From positions 1 through 56,029 of the forward strand of contig CACDXO010000003.1 in NCBI GenBank assembly GCA_902556825.1: 56,029 bases of DNA, in the 5' to 3' direction. The number at the start of each line of letters is the position of its first letter. Position 1 is the first letter of the stretch. Below, piece after piece: positions 17,801 to 27,298 of this stretch. The translations under genes and the position numbers were made by a program. Under the pieces are notes generated by a model that did no database searches, had not been told where the DNA came from, and saw nothing but the letters and a program-made list of their open reading frames with translations. Source of the stretch: an uncultured Pelagibacteraceae bacterium. GTDB taxonomy: Bacteria; Pseudomonadota; Alphaproteobacteria; Pelagibacterales; Pelagibacteraceae.

Positions 17801-18467
17801 TGTATTTTTGATATTCTTGTTTGCTGATCTTGTAAAATGTTACTCTGTCACCAGGATTAATTAGTGCTGGATTTTCTTGATTAGATTTATCAAAAATTTT
17901 AACAGGAGTGTTGCCAATAATATTCCATCCACCAGGACTTTCGTATGTATAAATATTACAAAATTGTTCAGTTATGCCGATTGAACCCTTGGGAACTTTT
18001 ACTCTTGGTGTCTCCAATCTATTTAATCTTATATTTTCCCTGGTATCTCCTAAAAAAGGCATACCAGCTATAAAGCCTGTCATGTAACAATAATATTCTT
18101 TATCAAAAAATGAATTATAAATTTGATCATATTTCATTTTAAGTTCTTTGCTTAATCTTTTTATATCTAATGAAAACTCTTCATCAATACAAATAGGAAT
18201 TTTAATTATTTTACTATTTTGATTTTCTTTATTGTCTAATTTTAAATCTATAATTTTATTCTTTAATTTTTCATAATTAGTAACAGATGGTTCAAATGAA
18301 ACTATTAATTTATTATAAGAGGGAGTTATATTTGTTATGCCTTCTATTTTGAGTTCTTTTAAGTTCTTAAAATATTTAATTACATTTAAATTAGTTTCTT
18401 GATCAATTTGATTGCCAAAATCACAGTACACTGCTGCGTCACCAAGATTTGTTATATTTTTGATCAT
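17793..18467 (-). CDS. pxpB: 5-oxoprolinase subunit B
   Basis: A 224-residue protein of the PxpB/KipI (allophanate hydrolase subunit 1-like) family. Diagnostic blocks are the N-terminal GDAAVYCDFG, the central GFIAGMPFLGDT (about 132-143), RVKVPKGSIGI, and the C-terminal SPGGWNIIGNTPVKIFD followed by INPGDRVTF. It is the first gene of pxpB-pxpC-transporter. Its ATG lies only 28 bp from the divergent pxpA start, so both operons must fit their promoters into a very small space or into each other's coding sequence. Confidence 0.92.
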   Translation of the reverse strand: MIKNITNLGDAAVYCDFGNQIDQETNLNVIKYFKNLKELKIEGITNITPSYNKLIVSFEPSVTNYEKLKNKIIDLKLDNKENQNSKIIKIPICIDEEFSLDIKRLSKELKMKYDQIYNSFFDKEYYCYMTGFIAGMPFLGDTRENIRLNRLETPRVKVPKGSIGITEQFCNIYTYESPGGWNIIGNTPVKIFDKSNQENPALINPGDRVTFYKISKQEYQKYNE

Positions 18468-18495
18468 GACATGTTATACTCCTACTATTAATATT

Positions 18496-19269
18496 ATGGA
18501 AATTAATATCAATTGTGATTTGGGAGAAAAATCAAAGCTTCATTCAAATGAAAGTGACCCAGAGTTACTTAAAATTGTTAATTCAGCTAATATAGCTTGT
18601 GGATATCATGCAGGAGATAAAAATACAATGAATGAGGTAATTAAAATATCTAAAAATAATGGTGTAAGTATTGGAGCACATCCTTCATTCAAAGATCCTG
18701 AAAATTTTGGAAGAGAAAGAATGAATTTGTCTGCCAGTGAGATTAGAAAACTTATTATCGATCAATACGAAATCTTAGAGAATATAGCAATTAAACATGG
18801 AGAAAATGTCACGCACATTAAACCTCATGGTGCTCTCAATAATATGGCCTGTGAAGATATTGAACTAGCAACTACGCTGGCAAAAGCTATTAATGAAATT
18901 AGTAAGGAACTAATTTATTTAGTTCCAACTGGTTCTAAAATGGAAGAAGCAGCTAAAAAACTTAATATGAAGATAGCCTGTGAAATATTTGCTGATAGAA
19001 ACTATGAAGATAATGGCAATCTTGTATCAAGAAAAAAACCTCATGCATTAATTACTAATCCTGATGAAGCCAAAAAACATGTTCTTAGTATGGTAAAAAA
19101 TCAGGCACTAAATTGTCACAGTGGAAAACAGATACCTTGTAAGATCGATTCTGTTTGCATACATGGTGATAATGTAAGTTCTTTAAACACAGCCAAATCT
19201 ATAAAATTAAATTTAGTTGAAAATGGACTTATATTAAAACCATTAAGTGCTATGAAAAAGTTTAACTAA
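18496..19269 (+). CDS. pxpA: 5-oxoprolinase subunit A (LamB/YcsF family)
   Basis: PxpA opens the phosphorylated 5-oxoproline ring in the PxpABC enzyme. I chose the ATG at 18496 because the protein then begins MEININCDLGE, the usual family start; a longer frame from 18412 would run through the 5' part of pxpB on the other strand. Motifs include IACGYHAGD, VSIGAHPSFKDPENFGR, HIKPHGALNN (His/Asp metal and substrate residues) and the C-terminal VCIHGDNVSS. The 257-residue length is normal. An extended -10-like TGTTATACT at 18472-18480 would give a very short leader. Confidence 0.93.
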   Translation: MEININCDLGEKSKLHSNESDPELLKIVNSANIACGYHAGDKNTMNEVIKISKNNGVSIGAHPSFKDPENFGRERMNLSASEIRKLIIDQYEILENIAIKHGENVTHIKPHGALNNMACEDIELATTLAKAINEISKELIYLVPTGSKMEEAAKKLNMKIACEIFADRNYEDNGNLVSRKKPHALITNPDEAKKHVLSMVKNQALNCHSGKQIPCKIDSVCIHGDNVSSLNTAKSIKLNLVENGLILKPLSAMKKFN

Positions 19270-19760
19270 TGATAAAAAAATTTATATTAATTTTTATAAT
19301 TGTTTTTGGATTTTCTAACTATTCTTTGTCAGCTGGCTCATCAGATAATAGTGTCAGTAAAACAAAATCAAATTATGAAAAAGCAGTTACTCTAATCAAG
19401 TCAGCAAAAAAATATGATAAAAAAGGCAAGTTTGATAAAGCAGAAAAAAGATACAAAAAAGCTTTTAAATTATTAGTGGTATCAAATAAAAAAAAACCAA
19501 ATAACCCTGACACTTTAAATTATTTAGGATTTACTTCGAGAAAACTTGGTGATTTTGAAAAAGGAGAGAATTATTACCTTGAGGGTCTTGCTTTAGAACC
19601 AAATCACGTTGGTATTAACGAATATTTAGGAGAATTATATTTTGCTACAAATAGAATTGAACTTGCTAAAGAAAGATTAAATGTTTTAATTAATTGTAAC
19701 TGCGAGGAGTACAAAGAATTGAAAGAAATCATTGAAGGAACAAAGAAATCAAAGTATTAA
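19269..19760 (+). CDS. Periplasmic/secreted TPR-repeat protein
   Basis: A 163-residue protein with a signal peptide (KKFILIFIIVFGFSNYSLSA, likely cut after residue 21) and two to three tetratricopeptide repeats. Helix pairs such as FDKAEKRYKKAFKLL and DTLNYLGFTSRKLGDFEKGENYYLEGL can be made out around residues 56-115. Such domains mediate protein contacts in the periplasm; a specific partner is unknown. The start overlaps the pxpA stop (TAATG), so it is co-transcribed, yet nothing points to a role in 5-oxoproline use. Confidence 0.8.
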   Translation: MIKKFILIFIIVFGFSNYSLSAGSSDNSVSKTKSNYEKAVTLIKSAKKYDKKGKFDKAEKRYKKAFKLLVVSNKKKPNNPDTLNYLGFTSRKLGDFEKGENYYLEGLALEPNHVGINEYLGELYFATNRIELAKERLNVLINCNCEEYKELKEIIEGTKKSKY

Positions 19761-19769
19761 TAATAAACC

Positions 19770-20381
19770 TTGATTGAACAGTCTATAATACTTACTCAGA
19801 TAATTTTTATCGATGTCATTATGGCAGCTGATAATGCCATAATTATTGGCATGATAGCGGCAAGCTTTGCTCCGAAGCATCGAAATCAAATAATTTTGTG
19901 GGGAGTTTTAGGCGCTCTTATCTTTAGAATAATTTTTGCTTTCTTTGCATCTTATTTATTTGGATTTGCTTATGTTAAAATTATAGGAGGACTGCTTTTA
20001 GTATGGATTATTAATGATCTCAGAAAAGATTTGTTCAATTTAAAAAAAATTAAGTCGCCCACTAAAGTATCCAAAGAACCTTCATATATTCAAAGTGTAT
20101 ATAAAGTTTTATTGGCTGATATCACTTTAAGTTTTGATAATGTAATAGCTGTAGTTGCCGCTTCAAAGCACAACTTTAATTTAATGATCTTTGGATTGGT
20201 ACTTTCAGTCCTTCTTGTAGTCACGCTTGCTAGATTTTTTGCAGATAAAATTAAAGAGCATCAATGGTTTGGTTATCTTGGTTTAATTGTAATATTGATT
20301 GTAGCTATCCAATTAATTATTGGAGGCTTAGGAGATTTAGGTATCTTAGAAATCAATCAAGCCTTTAAAAAATTCTTCTAA
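19770..20381 (+). CDS. TerC-family integral membrane protein
   Basis: A 203-residue protein with about six to seven helices and the TerC/YjbE signatures IIFIDVIMAADNAIIIG (about 11-27) and ADITLSFDNVIAVVAA (about 116-131). Each carries acidic and Asn residues within a helix that are thought to bind a metal ion. Family members are linked to Mn export or to metal loading of secreted proteins. The start is TTG at 19770; the next in-frame ATG would remove most of the first helix. The stop is nested with the panB stop (4-bp overlap, convergent). Confidence 0.87.
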   Translation: MIEQSIILTQIIFIDVIMAADNAIIIGMIAASFAPKHRNQIILWGVLGALIFRIIFAFFASYLFGFAYVKIIGGLLLVWIINDLRKDLFNLKKIKSPTKVSKEPSYIQSVYKVLLADITLSFDNVIAVVAASKHNFNLMIFGLVLSVLLVVTLARFFADKIKEHQWFGYLGLIVILIVAIQLIIGGLGDLGILEINQAFKKFF

Positions 20382-21157
20382 TTATAAGAGTATTTTTTTG
20401 TTGGATATTTCTTACTTAAAACTTCTTTTTTAAAACTTCTTGCTGCTTGAGAAATATTATTTTTAACTCTTCCAAATTTTTTAACGAATTTTGTTTTTGT
20501 TTCATTTAATCCTATTAAATCATCAATAACAAGAACTTGTCCGTCACAATTTTGGGATGAACCAATACCTATGGTTGGAATTTTCAATGATTTAGTAATT
20601 TGTTTCGCTAGCGTTGTTTCTACACATTCTAAGACTATAGAAAATACACCTTTGTCCTGAAGCAACTTAGCATCATTAAAAATTTTATTTCTCTCTTTAA
20701 TTTTTTTTCCTTTAAATTTAAATTTCCCTTTAACACTCTGAGGCAATATTCCTAAGTGGCCCATCAAAGGAACTTTATTTTTAATTAAATACTCTACTAT
20801 TTTAATAATTGATGATCCTCCTTCTATTTTAACTGCATCACAATTGGTTTCTTTTATAATTCTTTTTGCATTTTTAAGAGCTATCATTTTGTTTGAGTAT
20901 GTATTGTGTGGCATGTCAACAACCATTAAACTATTTTTAATTCCTAATCTTGCACTTTTAGAATGTTCTATCATCTGGTTTAAAGTTACTTTTCTAGTAG
21001 TAGAATAATTATAAAGAACTGAACCTAGTGAATCTCCTACTAAGATAATGTCGGTATATGGATCAATTGCTTCGGCAACATTTTTTGAATATGAGGTTAG
21101 ACATATAATCTTAGACTTATTTTTTTTTTTTAATATTTTTTTTATTTTTGAAATCAT
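20378..21157 (-). CDS. panB: 3-methyl-2-oxobutanoate hydroxymethyltransferase PanB
   Basis: PanB adds a one-carbon unit from methylene-tetrahydrofolate to ketoisovalerate to give ketopantoate in pantothenate/CoA synthesis. The 259-residue protein has [15 protein letters not shown] (about 36-50, Mg-binding Asp), [22 protein letters not shown] and [22 protein letters not shown] (around 196-217). It is the last gene of the long minus-strand operon and overlaps guaA by 4 bp. panC is not in the window, as is often the case in streamlined genomes where the pathway is split or incomplete. Confidence 0.94.
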   Translation of the reverse strand: MISKIKKILKKKNKSKIICLTSYSKNVAEAIDPYTDIILVGDSLGSVLYNYSTTRKVTLNQMIEHSKSARLGIKNSLMVVDMPHNTYSNKMIALKNAKRIIKETNCDAVKIEGGSSIIKIVEYLIKNKVPLMGHLGILPQSVKGKFKFKGKKIKERNKIFNDAKLLQDKGVFSIVLECVETTLAKQITKSLKIPTIGIGSSQNCDGQVLVIDDLIGLNETKTKFVKKFGRVKNNISQAARSFKKEVLSKKYPTKKYSYN

Positions 21158-22728
21158 TCTAGTTCAATAGTGCTCGGCGGTTTTGATGTTACATCGTATA
21201 CTACTCTATTTACACCTCTTATATTATTAATTATTTTATTTGATACAAGCTGCATAAACTTTTTATTAAAATTAAAAAAATCAGCTGTCATTCCGTCTTC
21301 TGAAGTAATTGCTCTTAACAAACATATATATTCATAAGTTCTATTATCACCCATTACACCAACAGTTTTAACTGGCAATAAAGCTGCGTAAGCCTGCCAG
21401 ATTTTATTATATAAATTATTTTTTTTTAATTCTCCTATATAAATATGATCTACCTCCTGAAGAATTTTTATTTTTTTATCTGTAATAATCCCAGGCATTC
21501 TTATAGCAAGTCCGGGTCCAGGAAATGGATGTCTTAAAACAATTTCTTTCCCTAGCTTTAATTCTAAGCCAAGTTTTCTTACTTCGTCTTTAAATAAATA
21601 TTTTAATGGTTCCACTAATTGTAGCTTCATTTTTTTTGGCAAACCTCCAACATTATGGTGTGACTTTATTTTTGAGGTTTGGCTACCAGTAACAGATTTG
21701 CTCTCTATTAGGTCAGGGTAAAGAGTTCCTTGTGCCAAAAATTTTATATTTTTTATTTTACTCGCGTGTTTTTCAAAAATTTTAATAAATAAATTTCCAA
21801 TTATTTTTCTTTTCTTTTCAGGATCTGAAACATTTTTAAGTTTTGATAAAAAAATATTTTTTGCGTTTACATAAATGAGATTGATTTTAAATCTTTTTTT
21901 AAAAGTACTAATTACTTGTTTTTCTTCATCTTTTCTCAATAAACCTGTGTTAACAAATATACAGATTAATTTATTTCCTATTGATTCTTTTAATAACTTT
22001 GCGACTACGCTACTATCAACACCTCCTGATAAAGCGCAAATCACTTTTGAATTTTTTACTTGATTTTTAACATGTTTAATTAAATTTGATTTTTGATGCT
22101 TTGATGACCAATTTCTTTTTAATTTACAAATTGAAAAAACAAAATTACTTAATATTTTTTTCCCATTTTTAGTATGAGTAACTTCCGGATGAAATTGAAT
22201 TCCAAATAATTTTTTCTTAAAATTTTCAATCATTGCAAATTTAGAATTCCTTGTTGATGCTATAACTGAAAAACCTTTAGGTAGCTTAGAAACTTCATCA
22301 GAATGGCTCATCCAAACATCGCATGTATTATTGCTATTAAAAAAATCTTTGGTCAGTAAACTTTTATTTTTTTTTTTAATAGTAGCTAAACCAAATTCTC
22401 TAAATTTAGATTTTTTAACTTTTCCACCCAGTTTTTTAGATAATATTTGATGCCCAAAGCATATACCTAAAGTTGGAATCCCTAAATTTAGAATTCTTTT
22501 ATCAAATCTTATTTTACTAGATTGATAAACATTTAGTGGTCCTCCTGATAAAATTAAACCACCCACGTTATTATTAAATATATCATTTAATCTAATTTTA
22601 TTATGACTAATTATTTTTGAATAAACACCCAGTTCCCTGACTCTTCTTGCTATTAGCTGTGTAAATTGTGAACCGTAATCTATGATTAAAACCTTAGTAA
22701 GATTTTTATCAAGATTCATTTTTAACAT
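21154..22728 (-). CDS. guaA: GMP synthase (glutamine-hydrolysing)
   Basis: Converts XMP to GMP. The N-terminal amidotransferase domain has the nucleophile in LGICFGHQ (C90 from the first ATG) and the partner His-Glu in FHPEVTH. The ATP-pyrophosphatase domain begins with [12 protein letters not shown] (P-loop, near residue 230) and the dimerisation domain ends in KPPSTIELE. An alternative ATG at 22719 gives a start three codons later and a smaller overlap (11 instead of 20 bp) with the TPR gene. It lies one gene downstream of guaB, so the two last steps of GMP synthesis share a transcript. Confidence 0.96.
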   Translation of the reverse strand: MLKMNLDKNLTKVLIIDYGSQFTQLIARRVRELGVYSKIISHNKIRLNDIFNNNVGGLILSGGPLNVYQSSKIRFDKRILNLGIPTLGICFGHQILSKKLGGKVKKSKFREFGLATIKKKNKSLLTKDFFNSNNTCDVWMSHSDEVSKLPKGFSVIASTRNSKFAMIENFKKKLFGIQFHPEVTHTKNGKKILSNFVFSICKLKRNWSSKHQKSNLIKHVKNQVKNSKVICALSGGVDSSVVAKLLKESIGNKLICIFVNTGLLRKDEEKQVISTFKKRFKINLIYVNAKNIFLSKLKNVSDPEKKRKIIGNLFIKIFEKHASKIKNIKFLAQGTLYPDLIESKSVTGSQTSKIKSHHNVGGLPKKMKLQLVEPLKYLFKDEVRKLGLELKLGKEIVLRHPFPGPGLAIRMPGIITDKKIKILQEVDHIYIGELKKNNLYNKIWQAYAALLPVKTVGVMGDNRTYEYICLLRAITSEDGMTADFFNFNKKFMQLVSNKIINNIRGVNRVVYDVTSKPPSTIELE

Positions 22729-23140
22729 TAATATTGCTTAATCTCTCATCGATAGAATTAATCTTGAAACATAGAGAACTGCAAATAATTTTAAAATTTT
22801 TTTTAAGCTCTTCTACTTTTTTTATATCTGATTTTTCTAATTTAATATCTATCAACATATACATTGCTTCTTCATTATCAGGTTCTAACAAAAGAGTTGT
22901 ATTTATATTTTTTTCTTCTTCAATTTCATTGTTTTCACTTTCAAATATTTTTGCTAAATATAAATAGGATTTAGAATCCTTTGGATTAAAAACTATGTTT
23001 CTTTGAAAAAGAAATTTAGATTCTTCGATCTTTCCTTTATCGAACAAGGTTTTTGCTTCTTGAAAAAAATTTTCATTGGCTAAAACTTTAAAATTAAATG
23101 AAATAAAAATTATTAATAAATATTTAATTATTTTTTGCAT
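22709..23140 (-). CDS. Secreted TPR-like protein of unknown function
   Basis: A 143-residue protein with an N-terminal signal segment ([16 protein letters not shown]) and one or two tetratricopeptide-like helix pairs, for example [21 protein letters not shown] and [20 protein letters not shown]. It sits between guaB (5 bp away) and guaA (overlapping its end), which is a puzzling place for an exported protein. The two purine enzymes are cytosolic, so the link may only be operon packing. I do not recognise a family beyond the repeat type. Confidence 0.68.
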   Translation of the reverse strand: MQKIIKYLLIIFISFNFKVLANENFFQEAKTLFDKGKIEESKFLFQRNIVFNPKDSKSYLYLAKIFESENNEIEEEKNINTTLLLEPDNEEAMYMLIDIKLEKSDIKKVEELKKNFKIICSSLCFKINSIDERLSNINVKNES

Positions 23141-23145
23141 ATATT

Positions 23146-24210
23146 TTATTTTAAGACTTGATCTATATTATGTACCATACTTTCATAAAATCCAGCTTTA
23201 GTTATTTTAACAAATTTAGGTTTGTTTCTTAAATCTTTTATATTTTTTGATCCTAAGTATCCCATTGATGATTTGAGACCTCCCATTAATTGATAAATAA
23301 TTTTTTCTACAGATCCTTTGTATTTTACTAAACCTTCGACACCTTCAGGCACATACTTTGATGTATCTTTTTGTTTTTTTTGAAAATATCTATCAGCTGA
23401 ACCTTTGTTCATTGCGCCTATTGATCCCATTCCTCTAAAACTCTTAAAATATTTACCATTTTTTTTTATTAATTTTCCTGGAGACTCATTCGATCCAGCA
23501 AACAGTGACCCAATCATGACTGCATCTGCTCCAGCTGCTAGTGCTTTTGATATATCGCCTGAAAATTTAATTCCACCATCAGCAATAAGTGTAATTTTTT
23601 TATTAACTAATCCTTTTTTAGCATCTAGGATTGCACTCAATTGAGGAACTCCAATTCCTGCAACAATTCTAGTTGTACAAATTGATCCTGGGCCGATACC
23701 CACTTTAATCGCGTCAACACCTAGTTTAGATAAAAATTTAGCTGCTTCAGCTGTCGCAATATTTCCTGCGCATAAAGTTGTTTTTTTTGACTTTAATTTT
23801 TTAATTTTTTTTATTATTTCTGCTACCTTTTTTGTATGACCATGCGCAGTATCTACAACAATTAAGTCAATTTTTTCTTTAAGCAATGCTTCAGCTCTTT
23901 TAATTTCATTTGGACCTGTTCCTACAGCCGCTCCCACTTTTAAATCTTTAGATTTAACTTTTTTAATTTCTAATATTTGCTTTTTTATATCTAAGTTTCT
24001 GTGAATAACTCCTATTCCTCCTAACTTTGCAATTTCAATAGCCATACTGGATTCTGTTACTGTATCCATTGCAGAAGAAATTATAGGAATTTTAAGTCTT
24101 AAATTTTTTGATAATTTTGTTTCTATTATTGCTTCTGAGGGAAGAATTTCAGAGTATTTTGGAGTAAGCAAAACATCGTCATATGTAAGGGCTTCTTTTA
24201 TAGGATCCAT
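23146..24210 (-). CDS. guaB: Inosine-5'-monophosphate dehydrogenase lacking CBS domains
   Basis: Oxidises IMP to XMP with NAD+. Catalytic loop [11 protein letters not shown] holds the nucleophile C178. The flap region [10 protein letters not shown] and RYFQ...[11 protein letters not shown] is of IMPDH, not GMP-reductase, type. At 354 residues it is about 130 shorter than a usual IMPDH: the sequence passes directly from [18 protein letters not shown] to LKVGAAVG, precisely where the two regulatory CBS (Bateman) domains are normally inserted. CBS-less IMPDHs are active in a few other bacteria. It heads the guaB-TPR-guaA-panB part of the operon, 39 bp after rlmE. Confidence 0.94.
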   Translation of the reverse strand: MDPIKEALTYDDVLLTPKYSEILPSEAIIETKLSKNLRLKIPIISSAMDTVTESSMAIEIAKLGGIGVIHRNLDIKKQILEIKKVKSKDLKVGAAVGTGPNEIKRAEALLKEKIDLIVVDTAHGHTKKVAEIIKKIKKLKSKKTTLCAGNIATAEAAKFLSKLGVDAIKVGIGPGSICTTRIVAGIGVPQLSAILDAKKGLVNKKITLIADGGIKFSGDISKALAAGADAVMIGSLFAGSNESPGKLIKKNGKYFKSFRGMGSIGAMNKGSADRYFQKKQKDTSKYVPEGVEGLVKYKGSVEKIIYQLMGGLKSSMGYLGSKNIKDLRNKPKFVKITKAGFYESMVHNIDQVLK

Positions 24211-24249
24211 GTCCTTGTATATATGATTCTTTAAAAAAAAAAAGAGTAA

Positions 24250-24861
24250 CTAACGTAGCATGCTGCAAACTATAAAACTTTCCTTAGATTCTTTTCGACT
24301 AGCGCTAGGTTTGAAAACTTTATTTTTTTTAAATATTTTTTTTGATTCATCAATAATCTCATTAAATGTAGAGCCTATAAAGATTTTGGATACAAATATT
24401 CCATTTTTTTTTAAAACTTCTTTTGAAAACCTCATGGCATCAAGACATAGTTCGCTTGTTTGAATAGAATCTAAATTTTTATTTCCTGTAGTATTTACAG
24501 CCATATCAGAAATAATTATATCTATATTTCCTTGAAAAAAATTTAAAATTTTTTGTTTATAAATATCTTTTGTAAAATCACCAGTGATTTGATAAGTATT
24601 TTTAACCTCTTCAAATTTTTTTAAATCAATTGATGCCAACTTAATATTTTTATAATTCTTTGATATATACTGCGTCCAACTTCCAGGAGCAGCACCAAGA
24701 TCTAAAACTGAAACTCCATTATGAAATATTTTAAATTTTTGATTTATCTCTTCAAGTTTATAAACTGCTCTAGATCTATATCCTTCTATTTTTGATTTTC
24801 TGACATAAACATCTCTTCTTTGCCTATTGATCCAATTTTTAGAAATTTTATTTTTTTTCAA
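24250..24861 (-). CDS. rlmE: 23S rRNA (uridine-2552-2'-O)-methyltransferase RlmE/FtsJ
   Basis: Methylates U2552 in the A-loop of 23S rRNA late in 50S assembly. The K-D-K-E catalytic set is visible: K35 in RAVYKLEEI, D119 in IISDMA, K159 in FVSKIF and E194 in SKESFIVC. The SAM-binding motif is VLDLGAAPGSW (52-62). The 203-residue length fits. The frame opens with TTG directly after the TAA stop of the glycosyltransferase gene; no in-frame ATG exists before the catalytic Lys, so TTG is the likely start. Confidence 0.94.
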   Translation of the reverse strand: MKKNKISKNWINRQRRDVYVRKSKIEGYRSRAVYKLEEINQKFKIFHNGVSVLDLGAAPGSWTQYISKNYKNIKLASIDLKKFEEVKNTYQITGDFTKDIYKQKILNFFQGNIDIIISDMAVNTTGNKNLDSIQTSELCLDAMRFSKEVLKKNGIFVSKIFIGSTFNEIIDESKKIFKKNKVFKPSASRKESKESFIVCSMLR

Positions 24862-25773
24862 TTAATTTTCAAATCTTAAACTTTTTGAAATAGTTCTATT
24901 AGATAAAGTTTTAATATCTATCTCAACACTTTTATCTACTCTCATGTCTTTACCATCTTTCCATAATCCTGCTGCAAGATGCATAATACCAATTTTAGTA
25001 TTAGGTAAAAAAGGTTCTACAAAAAATTTTTTTTGCTCATCATACTTAGGCAATAAATTACTAGCTATCCAATTGCAATTTAATGGAAGAAACTCAGTTT
25101 CCATTTCATCAATATAAACGCTCATATTAATTGCAAGACCTTCTGATCCAAAAATTTTACCTGAGCTTAATGTTTTTGTTAAATTTTTTTGCCAATTTTT
25201 CCAGCATGGTGAATTTTCTTCTAGTGAAAAAACTCCAATATTTAAATGTGGAGCAAAAGCAAGTTTTCTTGCATTTTCAATTCCAATCTTAGAACTAATC
25301 GCATGTTTAAAGTTTTGTGATTTAATTACAGCAATTTTACCAAATAACCATTTTACCTTTGACATTATTTTATAACCTGGCCCCATCGTTTGTGTTATTC
25401 CTAATTTACCACTCTCACAAGCTTTGAAATATAGCTCAACTGAAGACCAATCATGTACCCAGGCATCACAATCAATCCATAAATATTTTTTATATCCTGG
25501 AAAATATTTTGGTAAAAAGGCTCTTGATACTTGACTTTTTAACCATTCTTTTTCCCTTACTTTGTATCCTGGAACTTCTATGTCCCATTCTGCTTTTTTT
25601 ATTTCACTAACTTTATTTGATAAAATTTTTTTTTGTTCATCTGAAAGTCCTGCATCAAGAATACATATATCCACTTCTTTTCCTTTAGAAAATTTTAAAA
25701 TTGAGTCCACTAACTCATTTAATAAATCAAAATAGTTTGCGTCGGCTAGAGAAACTATTGTATTATTTTTCAT
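24862..25773 (-). CDS. Putative GT-A fold glycosyltransferase (GT8-like)
   Basis: A 303-residue protein. The N-terminus (NNTIVSLADANYFDLL) and the YLWIDCDAWVHDWSS block near residues 97-111, with a DxD-like motif, resemble galactosyltransferase-type GT8 enzymes. HLNIGVFSLEENSPCWKNW (about 180-198) resembles the acceptor-side block of that family. Donor and acceptor cannot be read. It lies without spacing between pssA (phosphatidylserine synthase) and rlmE. A role in glycolipid formation is conceivable but unproven, since the operon also contains unrelated genes. Confidence 0.65.
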   Translation of the reverse strand: MKNNTIVSLADANYFDLLNELVDSILKFSKGKEVDICILDAGLSDEQKKILSNKVSEIKKAEWDIEVPGYKVREKEWLKSQVSRAFLPKYFPGYKKYLWIDCDAWVHDWSSVELYFKACESGKLGITQTMGPGYKIMSKVKWLFGKIAVIKSQNFKHAISSKIGIENARKLAFAPHLNIGVFSLEENSPCWKNWQKNLTKTLSSGKIFGSEGLAINMSVYIDEMETEFLPLNCNWIASNLLPKYDEQKKFFVEPFLPNTKIGIMHLAAGLWKDGKDMRVDKSVEIDIKTLSNRTISKSLRFEN

Positions 25774-26571
25774 CTATAAAATATCTTCATGCTCTTCGTT
25801 TAAAATATCTTGATCTTTAAACTTTTTTTTCAAATTATTATAATGAATAAAACTGATAGGTATCATTATAAAGTATATTAATCCTGATATTACGATCGCA
25901 TTAAAAGTATAAATTAACAATAAACCAAAATATGAAGCTACAGCTAACAAAAGAAATATTGTCATGTTTCTAGGAACAGATATCTTTTTCAATGCATAAG
26001 TTGGAACTTTGCTTATTAACAAAATTGAGACTATTACAAATAATATTGGAACAAAAAAATCATAATTTATTTTCAATATTTGAATATCACTTAAACTATA
26101 TATAAGTGGCATCAAAACTATAACTCCTCCTGCTGGGGAAGGCGCTCCTTCAAAAAAATTATCTCTCCATGATGGTTCTTTTCCAGAATTTACGTTAAAT
26201 CTTGCCAATCTTAAGGCTACACAAACAACATAAATTAAACAGATTAACCACCCAATTCTTCCTAGCTCATTCAGTTTCCAGAAATACATTATAAAGGCAG
26301 GCGCAACTCCAAAACTAATTACATCAGTTAATGAATCTAGCTCTTTCCCAACTTTCGAGGTCCCTTGTATAAGTCTTGCAATTCTTCCATCCAGTCCATC
26401 TATTATTGCGGCAACTATTATTGCAATAATAGATAAAGTAAACTTTTCATCAAAAGCAAATTTAATTGAACTTAATCCAATACACACCCCAATAAGTGTA
26501 AACATATTTGGCAAAATTACCCTTGTCTTTTTATCACTGACTATTTTAAAATTTTTTTTTTGTTGTTCCAT
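25774..26571 (-). CDS. pssA: CDP-diacylglycerol-serine O-phosphatidyltransferase
   Basis: Makes phosphatidylserine from CDP-diacylglycerol and serine in the inner membrane. The CDP-alcohol phosphotransferase motif is complete: D58, D61-G62, A65-R66, G75, D79 and D83. Several hydrophobic helices follow, to residue 240. The 265-residue length fits the type II (alphaproteobacterial, Gram-positive-like) enzyme. It follows psd without any spacing, so synthesis and decarboxylation of phosphatidylserine are co-expressed and lead to phosphatidylethanolamine. Confidence 0.94.
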   Translation of the reverse strand: MEQQKKNFKIVSDKKTRVILPNMFTLIGVCIGLSSIKFAFDEKFTLSIIAIIVAAIIDGLDGRIARLIQGTSKVGKELDSLTDVISFGVAPAFIMYFWKLNELGRIGWLICLIYVVCVALRLARFNVNSGKEPSWRDNFFEGAPSPAGGVIVLMPLIYSLSDIQILKINYDFFVPILFVIVSILLISKVPTYALKKISVPRNMTIFLLLAVASYFGLLLIYTFNAIVISGLIYFIMIPISFIHYNNLKKKFKDQDILNEEHEDIL

Positions 26572-27222
26572 TTATTTTTTCTTTGCTAGCAATGTTTCTC
26601 CTGCGACAGTTTTTTGATTAACTTTTACTAATGGTTTATAATTTTCAAAATAAATATCTGCTCTACTTCCGAATCTAATCATTCCTATTCTTTCTCCCTG
26701 TTTGAGTTCTTGACCTTCATGAGATTCATTTACAATTCTCCTAGCAATCAATCCAGCAATTTGAACTACAATAATATCTTCTCCAGAACTATTTTGAACT
26801 TTATAGTAATTTCTTTCATTTTCTTCACTTGCTTTATCAAGAGAAGCATTAAAAAATTTCCCAGGTTTGTAAACAATTTGTGAAATTTTTCCTGCGCAAG
26901 GAATTCTATTTACATGGCAATCAAACACGTTCATAAAAATACTTACCTTGGTAAATTTTTTGTTCTCAAGTTCAAGTTCTTTAGGTCCATTCGTTTCTTG
27001 TACTTGTAACACTAAGCCGTCTGCTGGACTTGTTAGGTAATTGTCATCATTTATTGAAACTCTATCTGGATCTCTAAAAAAATAGTAAACCCAAATCGAC
27101 AATACAAGTCCAATGAAACCCAAAAACCCATGAATAAAATATAATATTATAGTTGCAACTATGAATATAAGTAAAAATTTGTATCCTTCTGTATGTATTT
27201 TTGGAAAAATTTTATCTAGCAT
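26572..27222 (-). CDS. psd: Phosphatidylserine decarboxylase proenzyme
   Basis: Decarboxylates phosphatidylserine to phosphatidylethanolamine at the inner membrane. It is the short, 216-residue PSD-A type common in alphaproteobacteria. Two hydrophobic segments near residues 15-48 anchor it. SIFMNVFDCHVNR (94-106) and the self-cleavage motif RFGSR (183-187) are present. Family knowledge places the cut between G185 and S186, the Ser becoming the pyruvoyl prosthetic group. It is the first gene of the minus-strand operon and is divergent from icd over 76 bp. Confidence 0.94.
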   Translation of the reverse strand: MLDKIFPKIHTEGYKFLLIFIVATIILYFIHGFLGFIGLVLSIWVYYFFRDPDRVSINDDNYLTSPADGLVLQVQETNGPKELELENKKFTKVSIFMNVFDCHVNRIPCAGKISQIVYKPGKFFNASLDKASEENERNYYKVQNSSGEDIIVVQIAGLIARRIVNESHEGQELKQGERIGMIRFGSRADIYFENYKPLVKVNQKTVAGETLLAKKK

Positions 27223-27298
27223 ATTTATTTCTTTTGATAATTTTTAGGTTAATATGTATATAAAAACTCGAAATTCAATTACTTAGATACATCTAAAT

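Noticed and set aside
18412-18495. N-terminal extension of the pxpA frame
   Set aside because: It runs antisense through the start of pxpB, and the family begins at the MEININCDLGE position (18496).
23146-24210. GMP reductase (guaC) as the identity of the short IMPDH-like gene
   Set aside because: The length fits GuaC, but the loop [15 protein letters not shown] and the RGMGSIGAM...RYFQ flap match IMPDH, and guaA is in the same operon.
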